A stretch of DNA of 48,828 nt from Paulinella micropora. Lineage: Eukaryota > Cercozoa > Imbricatea > Euglyphida. A program made the position numbers and the translations under genes. Of the stretch, positions 11,401-19,554 are shown in pieces. Within the stretch, counting starts at the first letter, position 1. Each line of letters opens with the position of its first letter. The notes under the pieces are model-generated. The model saw only the letters and a list, made by a program, of their open reading frames with translations. It ran no database searches and was not told the origin of the DNA. The DNA is taken from positions 1,571,337-1,620,164 of the forward strand of contig BJOX01000019.1 in the NCBI GenBank assembly GCA_009731375.1, given 5' to 3'.

Positions 11401-14256
11401 ATTAAACGCCTGCAAAGCCTCCTCATCCCACTTCTCAAAGTCTCCAAAATCAATCATCTTCTCCAACTTAGCCCGAGTTGCACCCCAATCGGGTATGAAC
11501 TGGCTGTAGTACTGTGCCATCGGAAGAAAAGAGTGTAACTCTGTGCGATTCTTTGGCAACTGTCTACTCATGATCTCCTCCCTCTTCTCGCGCGATATCG
11601 AGACTCTGTTATGAGAAATCTCGTAACCCAAATACGTCACATTTGTCTTTGCAAGCTGACATTTCTTTAAGTTGCATTTCAGGCCAAAAGCTCCGATGCG
11701 CCTGAAGACATCTGACAAGTGATCGATATGCTCTTCCATTGTGTTAGAGTATACGATAATGTCATCGATGTAACAAAATGCATATTCTCCCGCCTTCTGT
11801 CCTCTCCTTCTCATAAAACCATCCTCCGACTGGTCGTCATATTGACCACTCAACATCTTCTGCATCGCCTTCTGAAAGAGCCCCGGGGCCTGTTTGAGTC
11901 CCATCGGAAGCACCTTCCACTGGTATATTTCCATACCAACCACGAATGCAGTCAGCCATCTGGATTTCTCGTCCAGTGGTATCTGCCAGAAGCCGTTCTT
12001 AAGGTCAATGACCGAATAGAATTTAGCATTCCGCAGCACTCTTCTGCCCTCTTCTAAGGTCGGCAGAGGATTTCTCTCTTCCTCTAGCACCTTATTCACA
12101 CGGGCATAATTGATCGTCAAACGCCATTCTCCTCCTGGCTTGGGGACGATTTTCGGTTGAGAGACAATTGGAGATGTAGATCTCTCAATAAAGTCCTCAT
12201 TGAGCAACTGTCTCACGTTCTCCTCCGCTATCTTCGCCTCATGTATGCTCAAATTTGCCCTCCGCGGTGCCGGAGATGGCTCCGCACCCGGTATCTTGTA
12301 AATGACAGCAGTGAAGTCCTCCGACTTTACACCACCTGCCCGAGGAGGGTCGAAAATTTCTCTGTACGCCTCCATCTTAGCTTTGAGAAGCTCCTTCTCT
12401 CTCTCCGTACCCACTCCTTCTTCTAAAATTTTCCGCGCCGCCGCTTGGAAATCTTCCTCCGACATCTTCTTATGTTCTTTGAGGGGCGCTAAGTCCTCCT
12501 CCAAACTCAAATCTTCCTCGGACAAATCGTCCAGTCCCGTCCGTTCATACGTGACTGTGTCCGGCTCATCATCATGACCGAGTCCGACAAGCATATCAAT
12601 AAGGTTCGCGTATTGTATCGGAGCCTTACGGGTGTAGAAACCATCAAAGCATGTGAAAGCTTGAGGTATCAATTTCAACTTGTCCTGGGCTCTGAGCTTC
12701 CGCTTGTATGCACTGCTCTGCTTCCGAGACCCGAGTCGACAAGCCACCACTAACTGTTGCTTGCGAGAGGGAACCGGTATAGGATGATCAATAAGCCGGT
12801 CCCTTATCTCCTGTGCCCATATCGCCTTCTCATTGTACGGCAGAATGACAGTATACGGCTTGTTACTCTCAAATAGAGTCCGTAGACACTTTTTCACTTC
12901 AGTTAATGAGCGCGGCCAGGTAGGCACATCGCCCCAAAAGTTCGTGATAAAAGTTTTAATGTCATCCTCTGGAGTATCGGGGATACGCCCCTTCCTCCTT
13001 GGCACAAACGCCTCTCTCTTTTCATCTGACATCTTTGCGTGGTAACAGTAGCCATTAGTAATATGGACATCTGCCCCACCACCTTCTGCGAATCTGGCCA
13101 ACGACGGGCACTGTTTCGCAACACATATTATCTCCTCATTACGCGCTACGATTAAGTCATCAATAGACTTTTTGTCCCATGCGGGAATCGTAACCGTATA
13201 CGCCTGCATCTCCGTCTCCCAATTGTCGGTCCAGGACAGTTCGTCCGGCACTGTGACATAGGGGTGTACATAGGCTTCAGTTGCCTCATGTACGAAGGCC
13301 AACCTTTTTCTCTCCGTTGCTAGACTCAGCTCACAAGCCTCGTATGAGTCAGTAGCAGTCATCGGATTAATATCCTCCTCCTCTCCATTCTTCACTCCAT
13401 AAATTACTCGCCGTGCGGCGCAATCGATCACTGCCCCCATCGTAGCCAATTGGTCATACGACAGCAGGATTGAACCGTGGTAATCGGGGACAACATAGAG
13501 GTCCGCACGATATACTCGACCGGATTTCAATTTGAAAATTAATGTGACGATGCCCGTAATTTCCGTACGGCTGCCTACCCCTTTTAGGGTCCCCTTTGTT
13601 TTTCTAATATTTTTGTCAACCCATGTCCGGTGACTATTCAAAAACTTCTGGCCGACAATATTAATATTCGCCATCGTATCATTACCAACTTTTAATGTGG
13701 TTTGTAAAGTTTCACAAAAGAGGTCAGTGTAGCATAGCGCGTCCGGTCTATGTATACTAGCCGCTAGCACATGAATTTTTTGTTCTAGGGTTTTGAGTCT
13801 AAGCTCAAGTTCCTTGTCCTCCTTCCGTTCTTCCCTCTTTTCCTCCAACTTAACTTCTTGAGTCTCCGGGGCTTCCGGTATCTCAAGTGTCCGCTTGACA
13901 GAGTCCGGTACACTAGATGTACACTTGTCTACCGTAGAGACGGTTGCGTCCTTTGGCGGGGGAACGGTCCGCTGCTTCTTCGTAGGCGGAGACCTAGCCT
14001 TCAGTTGCGGCTTCCTCTCCTCCATCGCCTTCTTCGCCTTCCTATTCGCATCATTTATCATATTAGCTCTCGAAGGATGAACTAGCAAATGCTTACCTTG
14101 AGGCTTGTGAGGCTGTGTGCCTTCAACTTCACGTCTAGGAGGAACGGAACCGTTCGTATCCTGTTCAGCAACAGTAGGCATAACTGTGACTGTCGGATTA
14201 AAAAGAACAGTTTTTATCTCCTTCTTTCTCTTCTCCTCCTCCCTCTTTTCCTCCCG
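8423..14256 (-). pseudogene. Pol of element B, disrupted by frameshifts
   Basis: In element sense the frame continues in phase from the gag UGA at 14257 through protease (NDTMANINIV again), the unknown linker, reverse transcriptase with YIDD and RNase H, and into the integrase zinc region. There a one-base deletion relative to A and C (about 10,205, after TPLKAN) shifts the frame to an early stop. The integrase core continues in another frame from about 10,300 to 9,389, and a second one-base loss near 9,405 breaks it again just before the 10-N gap at 9371-9380. The GPY/F-like end and the C-terminal extension (9349-8423) are open and very similar to element C. Such lesions suggest a dead copy, although assembly errors beside the gap could explain the second. 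Confidence 0.85.
9371..9380. other. Assembly gap, 10 N
   Basis: Ten N interrupt the region of element B that encodes the end of the integrase. The true length is unknown, so the frame across it cannot be trusted. Confidence 1.
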
Positions 14257-14259
14257 TCA
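14254..14259 (-). promoter_or_regulatory. Gag-Pol stop-codon readthrough site, UGA CGG
   Basis: In element sense GAA TGA CGG GAG joins gag to pol in the same frame without another stop. UGA-CGG is the second classical type II leaky context. Readthrough itself is inferred. Confidence 0.7.
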
Positions 14260-16764
14260 TTCTAGGACTTCAACACGCTCACCTGAGCCAGTGTCTTCGT
14301 CTTGACGTCCCCCCTCCGCAGCGGTATAAGCTTGCTGGGGGTAGTTGGAGCTGGAACTGGAGCTATAATTCCAGTATCCGTGTCCTCTGGGAGGGCGCGC
14401 TGGGGTCCGGCCTCCCCTTCCCCGATAGCCCCGACCTCTTGGTGCCCATCCTCTTGGTGTCCCTCGGGACCCTCGTGACGCTCCTCTCGTCTCTCCTCCT
14501 CTAGTCGGCGCCGCTTGTCGGCCCGCTGCTTCTTTCTCCTCCTTTCTCTTCATCTTCTCAAGGAAGGAAATGATGGCCTCCCGGAACTCTCCGTCCGCGA
14601 CCATATTTGCATTCCACCTCCTCTCCACCAACTCCTTCTTGTAAACTCTGTATAAGGCCTGCTCCTTTTTTGAGCCTTTGAGTTCTCTCAGGAAGATATT
14701 TCGCATCCTGTCATCGTCAGAGTCATGACTGTGTGGACAGGTGCCTACTCCATGCTTCGCCTCATTCTTACATGCCATATATGAAAAATAGTAGTAGCAC
14801 GGCGTCGGCTCGTCTCTCCCCCTCTTTTGACCCGCCGACCGAGTTGTATGTGCTGCTTGAGCACCTCCAACCCCTTGTGTCGCGGCACTGGAGAATGACT
14901 CGGTGGCCGTGTCCAAGTCGGAACACGCTTCGAGCACCTCCCTATACAGGTCGCTCGGCTGAACAGCCGCTACGGCCCTCTCGTATATATTCGTTTCTAA
15001 AAAATCCGCCGTCTTCACCGCCGCGAAGGTCGGACAGGACTGTATGATCCTTGCGAGCTTGCTCGGGTGTCGTGCACACAAAGCACTCAGGAAGTACAAA
15101 ATGATAGACTTCCGGCTATAAAAGAGCCCGTACTTGGCGCTGACCTCAGTGAGGATCGCTGCCAACCTCGCGCTAATGCCCAGCCCTTCGTTCACCTCTT
15201 GAAAAATCTCAAACCCAATCAAAGTACCAGTACACAGATGCTGATACCCATGAGTTTTAAAGTATTGCAAGAGGACGGCAACTGGCACCGTGCACTGCAG
15301 GTCTGAGGCTGCTCTCCTAGCCGACACCTCTACCGCTCGCAACGCCTTGTATTCCACAACATCAAATCCTTGTGTGAGGATTGATGGGTCCAACAAGGTG
15401 GACAACGCCTCATACTCCTGTGTTTCGTCCGTTGGATGCTGCTTCATACAAGCATCAATTCTTCGGAGCTTGTCTCGAAGGTTCGCATCCGTGTCCTTCT
15501 GACTCGCTGTCTCTGCGAACAGCGTCAGAGCAGTGGCATCGGACTTGGTATATTTTTGGAAGGCGTTAATGATAGCCTGTCTGTCCTTCTTGTCATTATT
15601 GTTGACAATGACAGTGGTAGGCGCTGAGCTAGTCGTAGGGGCAGGAGGGGCTGTATGGGCTGACGGGACGTACCCAGGGGGAGACATAAAAGGCCCAGAG
15701 GAAGGTGCCTGTCTCGTAGCCGTCGCCTTAGCCAATGCAATCTTTGCCTCCAACTCCTTCTTTTCTTTCTCCTCTGCTCTTTCCCTGATATGCAGGTCTT
15801 GAGCATGATGAAAAAAAGACATGAGCTCGGCAGCCTTCCGAAGGAACAAAGCCTTCTCCGCCAACTCCTTCTCTCCCGCTTTATTGGTGAGGGCGGGTGC
15901 GGCCGTTCCCTCCAAGATCGTATGATCCTTGGTGAAAGCCCACCTCTTCCATGCGTCGTCCTTCTGCAAGGCCGCATGCAACTTCTTAATCTTCGTCACC
16001 CCTCCAGCTTCGCCTTCTATTTCTTTCAGGGCCGGGTGAAGGTCCCTGCCATAAATCGGGGTTTGTTGGAGTTTATTCAAGTCCACCAACTTGATCTCCA
16101 TAAGTCTCAGGGGTATATCCATGACATTAATCTGTCCTCGGACGTTCCTGGACTTAAACTCCCCTTCCCCTCTTTTGATTGATTCGATATCCTGACCAGG
16201 ATCGAGCAACCTAGCCAGTGCTCTTGAATCCCATGGCAGGACAGTCTTGTTAGACTGGTACTCATAGAGTATAGCACACTCGAACACTTTCCATGTGAGG
16301 TCGAGAAGCTCCAGTAAAGACATATTGTCCCCAAATGAGACATGTTGCACCTGTAACTGTGCACTGTCGTCTCTGAGGAATTTTGCAAGAGACAGGGCTT
16401 GTTTTGGGAGGGGGTAACAGATATCCTCCTTTCTCAAGGGATCTCCCCATCGTATTTCTGGGGGAATGAATAGCCATTTATAGGCCTCATCCTTCCCTAT
16501 TTTATCCTCAAACTCCTTCTCACTTAGATTGCCATATTCGGCCACAAACCTCGCTTCCTCCTCGCTCCTCTCCTTCTCGACTTCCGACTCTCCCATCCGC
16601 CCAGGGGCGAGCAGTCGGTCCTCTGGTCCTCCTGTTTCATAGGAAGGCACTGCCAGATCTCCCCCGTCCCCAAGAGGGCCAACGTTATCCTCCTGGTCTA
16701 TTGGGGTTCTCTCATTCTCTCCTCCTTCTTCATTCCAATATGCTTCTTCAGACCTAGAAGACAT
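14257..16764 (-). CDS. Gag polyprotein of element B, 835 codons
   Basis: The frame starts at an ATG at 16764, the first ATG of a long open frame after the leader. It begins with an acidic N-terminal region and contains the family-conserved YQHLCTGTLIGFEIF block around 15,200. A CCCH zinc-finger-like motif starts at residue 656 (14799) with spacing C-x8-C-x10-C-x3-H. An RGG-rich tail and a serine run precede the UGA. It is shorter than Gag of element C (898 codons), mainly because it lacks that copy's Gly/Glu-rich N-terminal repeat. It is intact although the pol behind it is broken, so it could still supply particle protein if transcribed. Confidence 0.85.
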   Translation of the reverse strand: MSSRSEEAYWNEEGGENERTPIDQEDNVGPLGDGGDLAVPSYETGGPEDRLLAPGRMGESEVEKERSEEEARFVAEYGNLSEKEFEDKIGKDEAYKWLFIPPEIRWGDPLRKEDICYPLPKQALSLAKFLRDDSAQLQVQHVSFGDNMSLLELLDLTWKVFECAILYEYQSNKTVLPWDSRALARLLDPGQDIESIKRGEGEFKSRNVRGQINVMDIPLRLMEIKLVDLNKLQQTPIYGRDLHPALKEIEGEAGGVTKIKKLHAALQKDDAWKRWAFTKDHTILEGTAAPALTNKAGEKELAEKALFLRKAAELMSFFHHAQDLHIRERAEEKEKKELEAKIALAKATATRQAPSSGPFMSPPGYVPSAHTAPPAPTTSSAPTTVIVNNNDKKDRQAIINAFQKYTKSDATALTLFAETASQKDTDANLRDKLRRIDACMKQHPTDETQEYEALSTLLDPSILTQGFDVVEYKALRAVEVSARRAASDLQCTVPVAVLLQYFKTHGYQHLCTGTLIGFEIFQEVNEGLGISARLAAILTEVSAKYGLFYSRKSIILYFLSALCARHPSKLARIIQSCPTFAAVKTADFLETNIYERAVAAVQPSDLYREVLEACSDLDTATESFSSAATQGVGGAQAAHTTRSAGQKRGRDEPTPCYYYFSYMACKNEAKHGVGTCPHSHDSDDDRMRNIFLRELKGSKKEQALYRVYKKELVERRWNANMVADGEFREAIISFLEKMKRKEEKEAAGRQAAPTRGGETRGASRGSRGTPRGWAPRGRGYRGRGGRTPARPPRGHGYWNYSSSSSSNYPQQAYTAAEGGRQDEDTGSGERVEVLE

Positions 16765-17506
16765 GGTCTCTGAAGGAATACAAAGGAGATAGATCTGTTT
16801 CTACTCCGTAATTACTCTGTTCGTCTCTGAGGAACGAATAGAGAGGAAAGATGAAAAGACAGTGTAGAGAGAGAGAGAGTCACCTCTATGTCTTATGTGT
16901 TTTTGTTTGTGAGAAAGAAGTAGTCTATACGACTTTCTCTGAAAACTTGATCTCCTTCTCCACTCCTCTTTTCTTTTTCTCTTTTTGTTGTTGTATCTGT
17001 TATGAGGTACGAGGACCTACGTACAGATAATGTCAAAGAGGCTCGAGAAGCACTCCTTGAGAAGTCGACCTGTCGTCTGACACTTGTTCAGACCTATTGT
17101 CGAAAAACAGTCAGAGATTTGCAAAAATACTCTGATGTATGTGTTTTGAGAGGCAACTAAGTGCACAGACTTGAAAGGAGGAGTACTACGCTCGTGTCCT
17201 TCAAGTTTGTTTGTAACTGTGAGTGTTTGTTTGTACGTCTGTTGACCTACTCTGTCTCTGTCTCAAGAGAGAACACAAGAACAGCTATGAGGTCTGGTGT
17301 CTGGCCTCCTTATGAGGACACAGATACAGGCTGTGTAGAGGGTACTGAGACACCTACTCACAAACGCCTAGACGTCTAGTTTTGCAAAAGGAGCTGTGTG
17401 GGGATGTGCTGGAGTATTTGTTTTTTGGAATACCTACTCAGAAGAGATAGGTCTGTCCAATTTTTCTTTCTGCTGTTCCAAAAACAAGCCAGAAAAGAAA
17501 TCAGCC
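16765..17506 (-). other. 5' leader of element B
   Basis: This non-coding stretch lies between the primer-binding site and the gag start. It resembles the leader of element C in places, for example around the shared AAACAAATACTCCA. I see no gene in it. Packaging or dimerisation signals could lie here, but none is recognisable by eye. Confidence 0.7.
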
Positions 17507-17523
17507 TTGTGCTGGTGACTCCA
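17507..17523 (-). other. Primer-binding site of element B
   Basis: In element sense the LTR end ACA is followed by one T and then TGGAGTCACCAGCAC. A TGG directly after the 5' LTR is the usual complement of a tRNA 3' CCA end. Element C starts its site with the same TGGAGTC. The tRNA species cannot be named without the host tRNA set. Confidence 0.65.
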
Positions 17524-17524
17524 A

Positions 17525-17793
17525 TGTTACAATCCCTGAAGATAGCTCGATAAAAAGTCGGTAATACAACCAGCCTCGAGAGAGGCTCGGACACAAATCC
17601 CCCAAAGGAGAATGATGTCTCGTTATATTAGCTCAGTGAAGCCGAAAAAGAAAGCGGCCACAGACCACGGTTAAAATGGCATTAGGTCAAATCCGGCCAA
17701 ACGATATTGAAATACTGGGAAAAAAACTAGGTGCACCTGACACCCGNNNNNNNNNNATACTTTTTACCTGATATCCGGGGGGTGATTCCTACA
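17525..17793 (-). repeat. 5' LTR of element B
   Basis: This is the 269-bp partner of the LTR at 7390-7638, including 10 N at 17747-17756. It has TG...CA ends in element sense. It differs by a 17-bp insertion at about 17573-17589 (CCTCGAGAGAGGCTCGG) and several substitutions. Confidence 0.87.
17747..17756. other. Assembly gap, 10 N
   Basis: Ten N lie within the 5' LTR of element B. Confidence 1.
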
Positions 17794-18229
17794 GGGCGCA
17801 CTCAACCCAACTTCGGATATAGTCGTCAGACTTGATCACCTGACACTATATTAAATGATACCGATTTATACAAGGGTATGTCTTCACAAAAAGTAAATGT
17901 ATTTATGGAAACCGACGACCGGTTATTACATATATATGGAAATGGCGACATTACATTATTACTCAACCATAAAACATTATACTTGGACATACTGCACAAA
18001 TATCTTATCGACAGAAGAAAGAGGAAGATTTTAATATAGATACTGAATGTGCTAGAGTATATATACGATTGGTACCGGGGCAAGTATCATTGTTGTTTTA
18101 TAACGGCTAATTCGTGGGTTGATGTATCTTCATACATAACTCTAAACGAATCTTAGTCAGAAAAGAAATCAGTTCAAAGCGTATTATGTCGGAAACGAAG
18201 TTCCGCCATAAAAAACTGGGAGGGGGTAC
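17794..18229 (+). mobile_element. 3' UTR fragment of a retrotransposon, probably the displaced end of element A
   Basis: The segment begins abruptly at the outer end of element B's 5' LTR and aligns with the 3' UTR of element C, sharing ACTTCGGATATAG, ACAAGGGTATGTC and AAGAAATCAG. It ends in a polypurine tract, GGGAGGGGGTAC, directly before an LTR. Its orientation and missing 5' part fit element A, whose own 3' end is absent at the 590-base gap. I infer that A was split by insertion of B. Confidence 0.7.
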
Positions 18230-18452
18230 TGTGGACATCACCCCCCGAATTATCCGGTAAAAAACTTATTTATAGATTTCGTCTGGCCGGACACGTCTGA
18301 AATGCCAATTTGATCATGGTCTTTTGGCGGCTTTTTGTCTTTGCGTCACTGAGCTAATATAACGAGACATCCGATGATTCTCTTTTTTGAGGACTGTGTT
18401 TGGTTATATTACCGACTTACTCTTCCATTGAGCGATCGTTGGGGATAGTACA
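18230..18452 (+). repeat. 3' LTR, diverged, probably of element A
   Basis: This LTR begins TGTGGACATCACC and ends GGGGATAGTACA, about 223 bp, after a polypurine tract. It shares ACTGAGCTAATA, AACGAGACATC and GAGGACTGTGTTTGGTT with the LTRs of C but is clearly older or from another subfamily. Confidence 0.75.
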
Positions 18453-18531
18453 ACTTTAACAACCGGCCAAAACCACTACCGTTGACATTTTACTGTTTTT
18501 GAACGGCCCGTTAGATTCTCCTCTGCACGAC
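18453..18531. other. Short spacer between two LTRs
   Basis: These 79 bases separate the diverged LTR from the 5' LTR of element C. No gene or motif is visible. It may be the original target DNA to the right of element A. Confidence 0.5.
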
Positions 18532-18768
18532 TGTAGGCATCACCCCCCGGATAGCCGGTAAAAAATACCTTTTCCTGGTGACAGGTGCACCAGCTTGTTT
18601 TTCAGTATTATTTGTCCGGATTGGACCTGATGCCATTTTATTCCTGGTCTGTTGCCGTTTTCCTTTTTGGCTTCACTGAGCTAATACAACGAGACATCAT
18701 TCTCATTCTTGAGGACTGTGTTTGGTTGTATTACCGACTTTTTACGAGCTATCGTTGGGGGCATTACA
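18532..18768 (+). repeat. 5' LTR of element C
   Basis: The 237-bp repeat runs from TGTAGGCATCACC to GGGGGCATTACA. It is nearly identical to the copy at 28917-29153. It should contain the promoter, but I cannot point to a convincing TATA box. Confidence 0.92.
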
Positions 18769-18770
18769 TT

Positions 18771-18787
18771 TGGAGTCCACATCACTA
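18771..18787 (+). other. Primer-binding site of element C
   Basis: TGGAGTCCACATCACTA begins two bases after the LTR end. The TGG matches a tRNA CCA end and the first seven bases equal those of element B. Confidence 0.65.
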
Positions 18788-19554
18788 GGGTGATTTCTTT
18801 CTGCTTTGCCACACAGGCAACAGAGTGAATTTTCACTGACCTGTCTCACACGGGGACGTCAGACGAAAACAAATACTCCAACACAGCTCCCTCATAACTC
18901 TTTCACAAAACAAATAATTTGATTGGTCTCAAGCAGGTGTCTCGTACCCTCTAGCCCAATCAGTATCTGTGTGCTCACAAGGAGACATCAGATACAAACT
19001 CTCTGTCGTTCTTGCTGTTCTCACACAGAGACCAAGAAGAAGGAGGTGGACAGAAGAGTGAAGGAACACACACAAAACACAAACAAGCATAGGGACAGGA
19101 GCACAACACTCTACCCTTCTAGTTTGTGCATTTATCTGCATTATCTCACACATACGTCAGAGTATTTTTGCAAATCTCTGATCGTTTTCTAAAGGTAGGT
19201 CTGAGAACCTATCCGACCGACTGTCGACTTCTCAAGGAGAGCTTTTCTAGCTTCTCTATTACTATCTGTGTGTAGGTCCAAGTGCCTCATACTAGATACA
19301 ATATAGAAAAGAAGGAGGAGAAAGTAATCTGAGTAAGGAGAACAAGAAATCGGAGAAAGTCTCAAAGACTATTTTTCTCAAACAAAAACAAACATACAAA
19401 CAGTGTTTCATAGAGGACAGGGAATCTTATCCTACCCTCTCTATTAGTTTCTCTCTTCACTAGTCAATCGACTGAAGGAGGAACAGAACACAAACGAACA
19501 AAAACCAAACATAGGAGCTGACACTGTCCTCCTGTTGATCACTACTACGACATC
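18788..19554 (+). other. 5' leader of element C
   Basis: This is about 770 bases of untranslated leader between the primer-binding site and the gag ATG. It is partly alignable with the leader of element B. No gene is visible. Confidence 0.75.

Larger units (their letters stand above)
7390..17793 (-). mobile_element. LTR retrotransposon B (Ty3/gypsy type), complete by structure, pol frameshifted
   Basis: On the minus strand the order is 5' LTR (17793-17525), primer-binding site, leader, gag, UGA, pol, 3' UTR, polypurine tract and 3' LTR (7638-7390). It belongs to the same family as A and C. Gag is open, but pol has single-base frameshifts near 10,205 and 9,405 and a 10-N gap at 9371-9380, so it is probably non-autonomous now. 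The outer right flank (17794 on) continues as 3' UTR of a + strand relative, which implies insertion into element A. The left junction is hidden in the 590-base gap, so target-site duplication cannot be checked. Confidence 0.9.

Noticed and set aside
17794-18452. Independent fourth retrotransposon
   Set aside because: Possible, but its strand, missing 5' part and exact junction with element B fit the displaced 3' end of element A more simply.
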